38,540 bases of DNA. Origin: DASYCK01 sp036500205 (GTDB taxonomy: Bacteria; Myxococcota_A; Polyangia; Fen-1088). Shown piece by piece: positions 1 to 7,738 of the stretch. The position numbers and the translations under genes were made by a program. Position 1 is the first letter of the stretch. Each line of letters opens with the position of its first letter. The notes under the pieces were generated by a model. It was given only the letters and a program-made list of their open reading frames with translations. It made no database searches and was not told the DNA's origin. The DNA is taken from contig DASYCK010000074.1 in assembly GCA_036500205.1 (NCBI GenBank), positions 1 to 38,540 of the forward strand, written 5' to 3'.

Positions 1-1
1 C

Positions 2-697
2 GGACCTACCACGAACATCTGCATGAGCTGCGGCGCCCTGTCGGCGGCCTGCTGTGGCGGCAACCGTTGTCAGCCAGGCGGACTGTGCGTGGCCGACATG
101 TGCAATGCGTGCGGCGGCGCGGGACAGCCCTGCTGTCCCACGACCGGTGGACAGAACGAGTGCGGTGCCAGCCTGGTCTGCAACAGCCAGGGCGGCGGCG
201 CGGGAACGTGTACGCCGTGCGGAGCCAGCTCGCAGGTCTGCTGCGAAGGGAACACCTGCGCCACGGGGCTCGGCTGCGCCAATCCGGGCGGCGGCGCCGC
301 GCGCACGTGCATGAACTGCGGCGCCCTGGGCGGCGCTTGCTGCGCGGGCGACGTCTGTCAGGGGAGCAGCGCCTGCGTCACCACCACGACCAGCGGTGCG
401 GGTGGCGCTGGTGGGGCCGGCGGCGCGGGTGGCGCGCCGGGGTCCGTCACGACGAACATGTGCGAGGCGTGCGGTGGCGCGAATCAGGTCTGCTGCCCGG
501 GCGCGGGTAACGGAACCTGCGGCGCGAACTTCAACTGCACCGCTGGCGCTGGCAACGCTCCGGCGATGTGCACCGCGTGCGGTGGTATGGCGCAGGCCTG
601 CTGCGGCACCGGCAACAACCGCACCTGCACCGGCGCTTTGCAGTGCTTGCAGCCGGTCGGCGGCACGATGGCCGACGCCCGCTGCGGCACGCTGTAG
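2..697 (+). CDS. Cys-rich repeat protein, 3' part only
   Basis: The reading frame is open at the left edge of the window, so the first ATG (23) is probably internal and the N-terminus lies outside. The visible part holds about five tandem repeats of roughly 35-45 residues. Each has the spacing C-x2-CG-x4-CC-x(4-9)-C-x(5-6)-C followed by a variable Gly/Ala/Thr-rich stretch and a last Cys. The fourth unit carries a Gly/Ala-rich insertion (nt 396-440). Such dense, regularly spaced cysteines suggest many disulfides and an exported or surface protein, but no signal peptide can be seen because the start is missing. I do not recognise a named family. Two strong hairpins follow the stop codon. No function is proposed. 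Confidence 0.75.
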   Translation, partial: GPTTNICMSCGALSAACCGGNRCQPGGLCVADMCNACGGAGQPCCPTTGGQNECGASLVCNSQGGGAGTCTPCGASSQVCCEGNTCATGLGCANPGGGAARTCMNCGALGGACCAGDVCQGSSACVTTTTSGAGGAGGAGGAGGAPGSVTTNMCEACGGANQVCCPGAGNGTCGANFNCTAGAGNAPAMCTACGGMAQACCGTGNNRTCTGALQCLQPVGGTMADARCGTL

Positions 698-708
698 CGA
701 AACGGGAG

Positions 709-781
709 CCGTGGACACCTCCTTCGGGACGGTGTCCACGGATCTCTCGCGCGCCTGTCACCGACGGACGCGCGGGAGATC
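709..781. terminator. Tandem hairpins between convergent genes
   Basis: There are two adjacent hairpins. The first is a perfect 11-bp stem, 709-719 with 731-741 (CCGTGGACACC/GGTGTCCACGG), loop 11 nt. The second is a 13-bp stem with one G-T wobble, 741-753 with 769-781. The two share base 741 and are probably alternatives or coaxial neighbours. They lie between the stop codon of the plus-strand Cys-rich gene (697) and the stop of the minus-strand hydrolase (788), so they probably end both transcripts. Neither is followed by a T run. Confidence 0.6.
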
Positions 782-787
782 CGGGGG

Positions 788-1651
788 TTACGAGCTCGCG
801 AAACGGCGCACGAAGGTGAGCGTCTTGTCAGCCACCTCGCGCCAGCCGCTGTCGATGGTCAGAGCATGTCCGCGCCCGGGGATCTCGACGATCTCCGTGA
901 CGCCTTGGTTGTGCTCCTGCTGCTTGAAAGAAGCGTTCGCGATCGCCCACGGCACTACGTGGTCCTTCTCGCCCGAGATGATCAGCAGCGGTCCGCGCTC
1001 TGGATTCGCCGTGTCCACCTTCACCTCCGTCCAGGGGTTCAGGTTCGCGGCCGCCGCCTGAAACAGCGGCGCGCCCGCCGCCGGCACGGCGAACGTCGCG
1101 TAGAGCTGCTTCGCTTCATCGTCGCTGACGGCGTTGGCGAACGCATAGTGGAACTGCTCGAACGTCAGCGGGATGGCGCGGTTGCGATTGGCGGGATTGC
1201 CCAGCACGGGCCACGCCGATTTCAGCGCCGAAAGCGGCAGCGGTAGCACCCCCCGAAAGGGCGCCGGATCGATGGCCACCGTCGCCGCCGACAGGCCCCG
1301 GCCCGCCAGGATCTGCGCCAGCAGCCCGCCGAACGAGTGACCGACGATGGCCGGCTTCTTCTTCAGGCCGCGCACGACCTTGTCGAAGTGATCCGCCACC
1401 TGCCCCACCGTCTTGTGGGCGAACAGGTCCGGGTTGGCGTTCGCCTCGGCCACCGTCTCGGGATCGTCCGGCCAGCCGGGCGTCAGCGCGGTGTACCCGG
1501 CCTCCTCGAACATCCCCGCCCAGCGGTCCCAGCTGCTCGGGAGCAGCCACAGGCCGTGAACGAACACCACCGGTTGCTTCCCGGTGGTGTTGGCCCGCTC
1601 CACTTGCTGCGCCTCGTGCTCGGTGATGGTGGCCGCCACTTTCGTCGTCAT
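788..1651 (-). CDS. Alpha/beta hydrolase
   Basis: This is a 287-residue single-domain alpha/beta hydrolase. The oxyanion segment VFVHGLW is at residues 29-35, the nucleophile elbow GHSFGG has Ser106, a probable acid Asp230 sits in SGEKD, and the catalytic His262 is in GRGHA. No signal peptide is visible, so it should be cytoplasmic. The substrate cannot be read from the sequence. The start is supported by a strong GGGAGG about six bases before the ATG. It is divergent from a tetR-efflux operon, and an inverted repeat overlaps its likely promoter, so the TetR protein may control it. That link is inference. An esterase, a lactonase or a non-haem haloperoxidase-like enzyme are all possible. Confidence 0.88.
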   Translation of the reverse strand: MTTKVAATITEHEAQQVERANTTGKQPVVFVHGLWLLPSSWDRWAGMFEEAGYTALTPGWPDDPETVAEANANPDLFAHKTVGQVADHFDKVVRGLKKKPAIVGHSFGGLLAQILAGRGLSAATVAIDPAPFRGVLPLPLSALKSAWPVLGNPANRNRAIPLTFEQFHYAFANAVSDDEAKQLYATFAVPAAGAPLFQAAAANLNPWTEVKVDTANPERGPLLIISGEKDHVVPWAIANASFKQQEHNQGVTEIVEIPGRGHALTIDSGWREVADKTLTFVRRFASS

Positions 1652-1734
1652 GTGATCCTCCCGCTGCGCCGCCTCGGCGCTTCCAAAGGTTGAAGAGCCC
1701 GGTCCCGACCAGTGCCTACCATCACGGCCCCTCG

Positions 1735-1751
1735 AGTCAAACGCACGTTTG
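1735..1751. promoter_or_regulatory. Candidate operator overlapping hydrolase -35
   Basis: There is a perfect inverted repeat CAAACG-CA-CGTTTG at 1738-1751. On the minus strand its last three bases are the first three of TTGACT (1740-1735), a five-of-six match to a sigma-70 -35 box for the divergent hydrolase. The matching -10 is poor. The position between a tetR gene and a divergent gene is typical for a TetR-family operator. Binding is inferred. Confidence 0.45.
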
Positions 1752-1831
1752 GTAACAAGATCGCGAAGACTGAAGTCATCAGGGGCGGTCCCGATGTCCC
1801 TGGAAAAACGGGCATTTCGGGAAGAAAATCG

Positions 1832-1860
1832 TTGACGAGGGCGAACAATCGACGAACAAT
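1832..1860 (+). promoter_or_regulatory. Promoter of tetR, giving a leaderless mRNA
   Basis: TTGACG (1832-1837) and AACAAT (1855-1860) are separated by exactly 17 bp. The tetR ATG is at 1869, eight bases after the -10, so transcription should begin within two bases or so of the start codon. No Shine-Dalgarno sequence precedes the ATG. Confidence 0.5.
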
Positions 1861-1868
1861 TCCAAATT

Positions 1869-2510
1869 ATGAACCGCCGTTCAGTTTCTGAACTGCAACC
1901 CCAAACGTTGCGCGAGCGTCACCGCTCGACGACGATCGAGACGGTGCTGGCCGCCGCCGAGGAGGTCTTCGCCGATCAGGGCCTGCACGCCGCGCACATG
2001 GGCGACATCGCGGCGCGCGCCGGGGTGTCGGTGGGGACGCTCTACAACCACTTCAAGGATCGCGAGGCGCTGCTGGCCGGGCTGATGGAGGCGCGCCGCG
2101 AGGAGCTGCTGTCCCACCTCGACGAGGCGCTGCGCGCCGCGGCCAGCAAGCCGGCCATCGATCGGCTGCGACTGGTGATCGAGACGATGCTGGCGCACAA
2201 GAGCCGCCACCGGAAGTTCCTGCAGATCCTCCTGCAAGGGGAGATCGGTCGCTACGAGAACACGTTCCCGTCGGCCTGCCACATGCCGGGGGCGACGTTG
2301 CACGAGATCTACGGGCGGGTCGAGAAGGTGGTGCGGCAAGGGGTGCGCGACGGCTCGCTGCGCGCCGACATCGAGGCGACGGCGCCTATGTTCTTGATGG
2401 GCATGGTCCGCTCGCTGGCCATTCGCGATGCGCTTCGAAAGTCCCAGGGGAATCCCACCGAGGACGCCGCGGAGCTGTTCGATTTCTTTTTGAAAGGAGC
2501 CCGAGCGTGA
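1869..2510 (+). CDS. TetR/AcrR-family transcriptional regulator
   Basis: This is a 213-residue TetR-family repressor. The N-terminal helix-turn-helix region spans about residues 20-65 and includes the typical FADQGLHAAHMGDIAARAGV and GTLYNHFKDREALLAGLM segments. The C-terminal 130 residues form the helical ligand and dimer domain and are divergent, as usual. It is the first gene of an operon with an MFS pump, a membrane-fusion protein and a TolC-like channel, and its stop codon overlaps the pump start (GTGA). The usual role in this setting is drug-responsive repression of its own operon. The start has no ribosome-binding site but sits just downstream of a good promoter. The ligand is unknown. 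Confidence 0.93.
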   Translation: MNRRSVSELQPQTLRERHRSTTIETVLAAAEEVFADQGLHAAHMGDIAARAGVSVGTLYNHFKDREALLAGLMEARREELLSHLDEALRAAASKPAIDRLRLVIETMLAHKSRHRKFLQILLQGEIGRYENTFPSACHMPGATLHEIYGRVEKVVRQGVRDGSLRADIEATAPMFLMGMVRSLAIRDALRKSQGNPTEDAAELFDFFLKGARA

Positions 2511-4123
2511 GCGCGGCTGTCGTCCCCTTTTCGCCGCCGGTCTCGACCGCGCGGCCACCGGTCAACAAATGGCTCGTCACCCTCTCGGTGACATTCGGCA
2601 CCTTGATGGGTGCGCTCGACACGTCGATCGTCGCCGTGGCCACGCCCCACCTGCGTGGCGCGCTGGGCTCGACGGTCGAGGAGATGACCTGGGTGACGAC
2701 GGGCTTCGTCGTGGCCACGGTCATCGTCATGCCGCTGACGGCGTTCCTGGGGCGCACGTTCGGGCAGAAGCGCGTGTACATGTTCTCGCTGGCGCTGTTC
2801 GTGCTGGGCTCGGCGCTGTGCGGCCTGGCCCGCTCGCTGCCCATGATGGTGGCGTTCCGCGCCTTGCAGGGGCTGGGCGCGGGCGCGCTGCAGCCGACCG
2901 AGCAGGCGATCCTGCGCCAGACCTTCCCGCCCGAGGAGCAGGGCATGGCGATGGCGCTGTTCGGCTTGGCCGTCGTCGTCGGCCCGGCCGCCGGCCCGGC
3001 GCTGGGCGGTGTCATCGTCGACAACTACAGCTGGCCCTGGATCTTCTACATCAACCTCCCCATCGGCATCCTGGCCCTGTTCATGGTCAGCCGCTTCGTC
3101 CACGAGCCCGATGACGTCCGGCGCGCCAACCTGGAGCGGGCCAAGCGTGAGCGCGGCAACCTCGACTGGATCGGCATCGCGCTGATGACGACCGGCCTCG
3201 CTTGCCTGCAGTACGTGCTCGAGGAGGGGAGCCGCAACGACTGGTTCCAGTCGACGGCCATCGCCACCTGCGCCTTCGCCGCCCTGTTCATCCTGGTGGC
3301 GTTCGTGATGCGGGAGCTGACGGCGCCCCATCCCGCCGTCGATCTGTCGCTGTTCCGCGATCCGGTGTTTCTCGCTGGCACGCTGATCGGCGGCATCATG
3401 TTCGCGATCCTGATGTCGATCACGTTCTTGCTGCCGGTGTTCATGCAAGAGCTGCTGGGATTCTCGGCCACCCAGTCGGGCATGGCGCTGATGCCGCGGG
3501 CGCTGGCCATGATGGTGGGCATTCCGCTGGTGGGGCGCCTGTACAACTTCGTGCAGCCGCGCATCCTCGTCTCGCTCGGCGTGGTCATGGTCGCCTTCAG
3601 CACCTACCTGATGGCGCACTACACGCTCGACACGAGCGCCCGCACCGTGACGGGCGCGATCATCCTTCAGGGCTTTGGCTTCGCGTCGCTGTTCGTTCCC
3701 TTGACCACGGTCGCGTTGATGGGAATTCCTCGTTACCGCCTGGCGGACGCGGCCGGCCTGAACTCGCTGGTGCGACAGATCGGCGGCTCGCTGGGCCTGG
3801 CGGCGTTCGCGACGTTGCTGCCGCGCTTCGTGGGCTCGGCGCGCACCGGCCTGGTGGCGCACTTGGTGGCCGGCCGCGCCGACGTCACCCAGCGGCTGGG
3901 CCAGATCCAGCAGGGGCTGATCGGCCGCGGCATCGATCCGGGCGACGCGCGCGGCGCCGCCCGCCGGCTGCTGGGGGGACTGGTGGAGCGCCAGGCCAAC
4001 GTGCTCGCCTTCGAACGGCTGTTCCTGCTCGCGGGGGTGGCGTTCCTGTTCGTTTTACCGCTGGGGATATTTCTGAAGGCGCCGAAAGGCGTCGCGAAGG
4101 GGCCCAAGCCGGACCTTCACTAG
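2507..4123 (+). CDS. MFS drug efflux transporter, DHA2 (EmrB-type)
   Basis: This 538-residue inner-membrane protein has about 14 hydrophobic segments, the size and layout of the DHA2 (14-TM) drug:H+ antiporters such as EmrB. Residues near the N-terminus (GTLMGALDTSIVAVATPHL) match the family's first helix with the conserved Asp. The TM2-3 loop carries GRTFGQKR, a form of MFS motif A, and the TM5 segment contains GPAAGPALGGVIVD, a form of motif C found in antiporters. The GTG start overlaps the tetR stop by four bases and follows AGGAG at 2495, so translation is probably coupled. With the downstream HlyD and TolC proteins it should form a tripartite pump across both membranes. The substrate is unknown. 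Confidence 0.93.
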   Translation: MSAAVVPFSPPVSTARPPVNKWLVTLSVTFGTLMGALDTSIVAVATPHLRGALGSTVEEMTWVTTGFVVATVIVMPLTAFLGRTFGQKRVYMFSLALFVLGSALCGLARSLPMMVAFRALQGLGAGALQPTEQAILRQTFPPEEQGMAMALFGLAVVVGPAAGPALGGVIVDNYSWPWIFYINLPIGILALFMVSRFVHEPDDVRRANLERAKRERGNLDWIGIALMTTGLACLQYVLEEGSRNDWFQSTAIATCAFAALFILVAFVMRELTAPHPAVDLSLFRDPVFLAGTLIGGIMFAILMSITFLLPVFMQELLGFSATQSGMALMPRALAMMVGIPLVGRLYNFVQPRILVSLGVVMVAFSTYLMAHYTLDTSARTVTGAIILQGFGFASLFVPLTTVALMGIPRYRLADAAGLNSLVRQIGGSLGLAAFATLLPRFVGSARTGLVAHLVAGRADVTQRLGQIQQGLIGRGIDPGDARGAARRLLGGLVERQANVLAFERLFLLAGVAFLFVLPLGIFLKAPKGVAKGPKPDLH

Positions 4124-4173
4124 ACGTCCCTGGCCCGAGGATGAGGATCGGTTCTTAGTAGAGGAGAAGAGAC

Positions 4174-5433
4174 ATGGAGACCGCAAGAAATCAGAAGCCC
4201 GCATCAGCGACCGCCCCCGACGCGGCCAGCACGCCACCAGCCGCCAGCGCGCCTGCCGCGGAGAAGCCGTCGCGCTCGCGCCGCCCCTTCGCCATCCTGG
4301 GCATCGTGGTCGCCGTCGCGTTGGTCGCCGTCGGCGTGTATCGCCACATGACCGCCGGGCGTGAGTCCACGGACGACGGACAGGTCTCCGCCGACACGGT
4401 GCCGGTGGGGACGCGCGTGGCGGGCATCGTCCTGCACGTGGCCGTCAAGGAAGACCAGTCGGTGAAGAAGGGCGATCTGCTGGTGCAGATCGACGACGCC
4501 GACTACACGGCGCGCGTGCAGCAGGCCGAGGCCGACCTGGCCATCGCGCAAGCGCAGTCCTCCAGCGCCGAGGCGGAGAGCCAGATCGTCGAGGCGACCT
4601 CGAAGGGCGGTCTCGACGCGGCCCGGGCGGCCTTGCAAGGGTCGAGCGTCGGCGTCAGCAGCGCCGAAGCGCAGGTGGCGGCGGCGCGGGCGTCGCTGGC
4701 GCGGGCCGAGGCGGATGCCCACAAGGCCGACATCGATCTGGCGCGCGCCCGCGAGCTGCGCGCCGCGAACGCCATCCCGGCCGAACGCCTCGACGCGGCG
4801 CAGATCGGGTTCGACTCGACGCGCGCCGGCCTCGAGCAGGCGAAGGCGCAGGTCGCCCTGGCGATGGACGCCAAGAGCGCGGCGCGCAGCCACGTGGGCG
4901 AGGCGCGCGGTCGCCTGTCGCAGAGCGCCCCCATCGCTCCCCAGATCGCGGCGGCGCACGCCGGCGTGGATCTGGCCCACGCGCGCGTCCGCAGCATGCA
5001 GGCGGCGGTGGCGCTGGCGCGGCTGCAGCTCGGCTACACCCGCATCGTGGCCCCCGCGGACGGCATCGCCTCGAAGCTGATGGTCCACGACGGGCAGCTC
5101 GTCAGCATCGGCCAGCCGGTCATCGACCTGGTCCCCTCCATCACCTACGTGATCGCGAACTTCAAGGAGACGCAGATCGGCGCGATGCGCGTGGGGCAGC
5201 GGGCGGAGATCGAGCTCGACGCCTTCCCCGGCCAGAAGTTCGAGGGCCAGGTGTCGAGCTTGTCGGGTGGCACCGGGGCCAGCTTCTCGCTGCTGCCCGC
5301 CGACAACGCCACCGGAAACTTCGTGAAGGTCGTGCAGCGCGTTCCAGTCCGCATCGCCTGGACGTCGCCTCCAACCGACGCGGCGATGCGCGCCGGGCTG
5401 TCGGCCGACGTCACCGTCATCGTGGAGAAGTAA
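4174..5433 (+). CDS. HlyD/EmrA-type membrane fusion protein
   Basis: This is a 419-residue periplasmic adaptor. After a short Ala/Pro-rich cytoplasmic segment there is one membrane anchor (about residues 40-57). The first half of the biotinyl-lipoyl-like domain follows (VAGIVLHVAVKEDQSVKKGD), then a long Ala-rich alpha-helical hairpin (about 105-285), the second lipoyl half (RIVAPADGIASKLMVHDGQ) and a beta-barrel domain with the EmrA-like ANFKETQIGAMRVGQ. It would connect the MFS pump in the inner membrane to the outer-membrane channel. The gene follows the pump by 50 bp and has a clear GAGGAG ribosome-binding site. Family assignment is firm. The exact pump substrate is not known. Confidence 0.93.
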   Translation: METARNQKPASATAPDAASTPPAASAPAAEKPSRSRRPFAILGIVVAVALVAVGVYRHMTAGRESTDDGQVSADTVPVGTRVAGIVLHVAVKEDQSVKKGDLLVQIDDADYTARVQQAEADLAIAQAQSSSAEAESQIVEATSKGGLDAARAALQGSSVGVSSAEAQVAAARASLARAEADAHKADIDLARARELRAANAIPAERLDAAQIGFDSTRAGLEQAKAQVALAMDAKSAARSHVGEARGRLSQSAPIAPQIAAAHAGVDLAHARVRSMQAAVALARLQLGYTRIVAPADGIASKLMVHDGQLVSIGQPVIDLVPSITYVIANFKETQIGAMRVGQRAEIELDAFPGQKFEGQVSSLSGGTGASFSLLPADNATGNFVKVVQRVPVRIAWTSPPTDAAMRAGLSADVTVIVEK

Positions 5434-5435
5434 CC

Positions 5436-6746
5436 ATGCGCTCGATATTGTGGGCGTCGGTCGCGGCGTTCTCGCTGGCGGCCGGGACGGCGCGCGCGGC
5501 GTCGCCGGCCGGCCAGAGCCTGACCATCGAGGACGCGGTGACCCGCGCCCTGCACGACAACCCGCGCCTGGAGGCAGCGCGGAGGCGCCTGGAGAACACC
5601 GCCGAGACGGCGACGGCGGCGGGGCGACGGATGTTGCCCTCCGTTCACCTCAACGAAGAGCTGCAGCGCTACACCGAGCCGTTCAACATCGCGTTCAGTC
5701 CGACCATGGCTTTCTCGGTGCGCGATCAGACCACGAACACGTTCTCGGCGGCCGCCAATCAGCCGGTCCTGGGGCTGCTCCGCCTCGAAAGCGAGAGGTC
5801 CGCGCTGGGGGAGAATCGCGAGGCCGCCGAGGCCCAGATCGCGGCGGCCGAGGCCGATCTGCGCGAGACGATCGAGACGCAGTTCCTGCGCACGTTCGAG
5901 GCGGAGGCGATGAAGCGCATCGCCGAGACGTCCGCCGCCGAGCTGTCCGAGCAGGTCACCGTGGCGAAGGCGCGGCTGGCCACGGGGGTGATCACCACCG
6001 CCGATCTGTTGCGGCTTCAGGTCGCCATCGCGAACGCGCGCCAGCAGGCCCTGCAGGCGGGTGGTCAGGCGCAGGCATCGCGGGCGTCGCTGTTCGCCGC
6101 CATGGGAATGCGCGCCGGCGAGGGTGCCCCGCCTATCTTGGTCGAGCCAAGGGCCCTGTTGACCATGGCGCGGTCCGAGGCGGCGGCGTCCGCCGACGCG
6201 CTGCTGCCGACCGCGCACGCGAAGCGCCCCGAGGTTCGTCAGCAGGCCCACCTGACGTCGTCGGCCGAGCTCGACGCGCGGGGGAGCGGCTACGCTCTGT
6301 TGCCCGAGGTGGATCTCGAGGCGGCCTATGTGCGGGTCGACGGCCAGCAGTTCGCGCCCAAGAACTCCGCCTTCGTCGGCGTGAAGGCCGAGTGGGGGAT
6401 CTGGGAGTGGGGCGCCTCCGAGCATCGTCGTCGCGCCGCCCTGGCACAGGCCGCGGCGGCCCACCGGGACGCCGAGGGGTTGGATCGCCAGATCGAGGCC
6501 GAGATCGTGGGCGCGGTGGCGGAAGGGGACGCCGCGCGCGGTGCCGTGCAGGCGGCCGAGGAGGCGATCGCCAGCGCCGAGGAGGCCTTCCGGGTCACCG
6601 AGGCCCAGACGAAGGCGGGAACCGCGACGACCACGGATCTCCTCGAGGCGCAGTCGGCGCTGACCCAGGCGCGCCTGAACCTGACCCGGGCGGAGTACGA
6701 GCTGGCCCTGACTCACGTGCGGCTGACGCGCGCCGTTGGAAGCTGA
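5436..6746 (+). CDS. TolC-like outer-membrane efflux channel
   Basis: This is a 436-residue protein with an N-terminal signal peptide (about 20 residues ending in GTARAA) and two outer-membrane-efflux-protein repeats. These have long Ala/Glu-rich helices and the recurrent pattern of TolC relatives, for example SLTIEDAVTRALHDNPRLEA near the N-terminus and GTATTTDLLEAQSALTQARL near the C-terminus. It starts two bases after the HlyD stop, with GGAGAAG just upstream, so it is co-translated in the operon. Its job is to form the outer-membrane duct of the tripartite pump. The length is typical for the family. Confidence 0.92.
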   Translation: MRSILWASVAAFSLAAGTARAASPAGQSLTIEDAVTRALHDNPRLEAARRRLENTAETATAAGRRMLPSVHLNEELQRYTEPFNIAFSPTMAFSVRDQTTNTFSAAANQPVLGLLRLESERSALGENREAAEAQIAAAEADLRETIETQFLRTFEAEAMKRIAETSAAELSEQVTVAKARLATGVITTADLLRLQVAIANARQQALQAGGQAQASRASLFAAMGMRAGEGAPPILVEPRALLTMARSEAAASADALLPTAHAKRPEVRQQAHLTSSAELDARGSGYALLPEVDLEAAYVRVDGQQFAPKNSAFVGVKAEWGIWEWGASEHRRRAALAQAAAAHRDAEGLDRQIEAEIVGAVAEGDAARGAVQAAEEAIASAEEAFRVTEAQTKAGTATTTDLLEAQSALTQARLNLTRAEYELALTHVRLTRAVGS

Positions 6747-6790
6747 CGGCGGGACTAAAGTCTTTCGTCGGCTCTGCCGAGCCCTCTGCG

Positions 6791-6994
6791 ATGAACGGCT
6801 CTTCGTCCTGTTCGGGGGTGGGCGACTCACAGTCCGACCTGTCGGCCGTCTATCAGGCGGCGGCCGCCAGGCGGGCCCAGGACGCCGCTCGCACCCAGGG
6901 GGCGAACGCCGTTCGCCTCGTGGAAGGCGCCACCGGCCCCGACGCCGAGTCGAGGCCGCTGCCCGACGGGGCGACGATCAGCGTCCGCGCCTGA
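6791..6994 (+). CDS. Possible small protein, YjfB-like
   Basis: This is a 67-residue open frame. After a Ser-rich start it has one Ala/Arg/Gln helix (DLSAVYQAAAARRAQDAART), then GANAVRLVEGA, and ends in GATISVRA. The helix followed by a C-terminal small-polar-valine-Arg-Ala tail resembles the small putative motility proteins of the YjfB type, which end similarly, but the match is by eye only. There is no good ribosome-binding site. It may be read through from the efflux operon 45 bp upstream or may not be translated. Confidence 0.4.
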   Translation: MNGSSSCSGVGDSQSDLSAVYQAAAARRAQDAARTQGANAVRLVEGATGPDAESRPLPDGATISVRA

Positions 6995-7107
6995 GCCTCG
7001 GGGCGCCCGGGATGCGATCGCCGCTCGCTTGACAGCGGGCGAGAAACGCGACCGAATCGACCCACGATGTCGAACGAGTCACCCGCGGCCGGCCGCCACT
7101 GTCCGCC

Positions 7108-7182
7108 ATGGCCCTGATTGCCTTCGGCCTGGGCGCGATCGCGCTGTCCTGGCTGACGCTGCGCCTGCAGCCGAAGCGCTGA
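7108..7182 (+). CDS. Possible 24-residue membrane peptide
   Basis: A short frame encodes a single hydrophobic helix followed by a basic end (MALIAFGLGAIALSWL, then TLRLQPKR). It ends nine bases before the next gene's start, so it could be a coupled leader peptide or small membrane protein. There is no convincing ribosome-binding site. Very weak support. Confidence 0.18.
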   Translation: MALIAFGLGAIALSWLTLRLQPKR

Positions 7183-7191
7183 GAGAAACTC

Positions 7192-7674
7192 ATGGCATTC
7201 GCCATGCGGGTTCGTCGGATCGTCCTCTCGTTCGTCGTCGTGATCGTGACCCTGGGTGTCCTCGCGGTCGTCGTGCTTCGATGGGCGGCGCGAGATGATG
7301 CTCCGTCGCTGACGACCGACACCTCCAGCACGCAGCTTCTGACGAGCGCCGCGCGGGTGGCGTTTCTCGCCCGCTATCTGAAGCTGCGCGGCCCCGTCAC
7401 GGACGCTGCTTTCCACATCGTCTGGCACGACAACAGCCACGGGGTGCCCGGTCCCTCCGACTGGTCGGTGGTCGCGGCGCTCCAGGTCCCTCCGACGGAC
7501 AGGACCGCCTGGTTGGCCGACGCGCGTCCGGTGACATCACCGCATTCGTTCGCGAGAGTCCCCATTCCTTCCGCCTGGAACGTGCACTCCGCTGGCGCCA
7601 CCCATGTGAGGGAGGGGGTCTGGTTGATCTGGCACCCGGAAGGCGTGCTCGAGGTTTCGGCGTCCACGAACTGA
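7192..7674 (+). CDS. Membrane-anchored hypothetical protein
   Basis: This is a 160-residue protein with an N-terminal transmembrane helix (about residues 9-30, rich in Val/Leu) preceded by Arg residues. The remaining 130 residues are therefore probably periplasmic. The soluble part contains several Trp and His residues (HIVWHDNSHG, GVWLIWHPEGV) but no motif I can assign. An in-frame ATG at 7204 is an alternative start. Neither start has a strong ribosome-binding site. Codon usage fits the neighbours. It lies between the efflux operon and another small membrane gene, and the context gives no clear function. Confidence 0.6.
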   Translation: MAFAMRVRRIVLSFVVVIVTLGVLAVVVLRWAARDDAPSLTTDTSSTQLLTSAARVAFLARYLKLRGPVTDAAFHIVWHDNSHGVPGPSDWSVVAALQVPPTDRTAWLADARPVTSPHSFARVPIPSAWNVHSAGATHVREGVWLIWHPEGVLEVSASTN

Positions 7675-7717
7675 CGGTGGCCCATCTTGCGCCGGGTCGG
7701 CACCGAACCCATTGAAA

Positions 7718-7738
7718 GGGCAACGGAGGTTGCCCATG
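7718..7738 (+). promoter_or_regulatory. RBS presented in the loop of a hairpin
   Basis: GGGCAAC (7718-7724) and GTTGCCC (7729-7735) form a perfect 7-bp stem. The four-base loop is GGAG, the Shine-Dalgarno core, and the ATG of the next gene begins at 7736, directly after the stem. This arrangement decides the start at 7736 and may control translation. Confidence 0.5.

Noticed and set aside
2309..3862. 517-residue minus-strand open frame over tetR and the MFS gene
   Set aside because: The composition is Arg/His/Gln-rich and without motifs. It is the mirror of a well-recognised transporter. High-GC codon bias produces such antisense frames.
5145..6830. 561-residue minus-strand frame over hlyD and tolC
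   Set aside because: Same reason: Arg/Gly/Leu-rich with no family features, opposite a clear TolC-like gene.
7067..7117. Short frame ending in TGA that could be a selenoprotein or frameshifted start
   Set aside because: Read-through of the TGA reaches other stops soon after, and there is no SECIS-like hairpin I can define. It is most likely chance.
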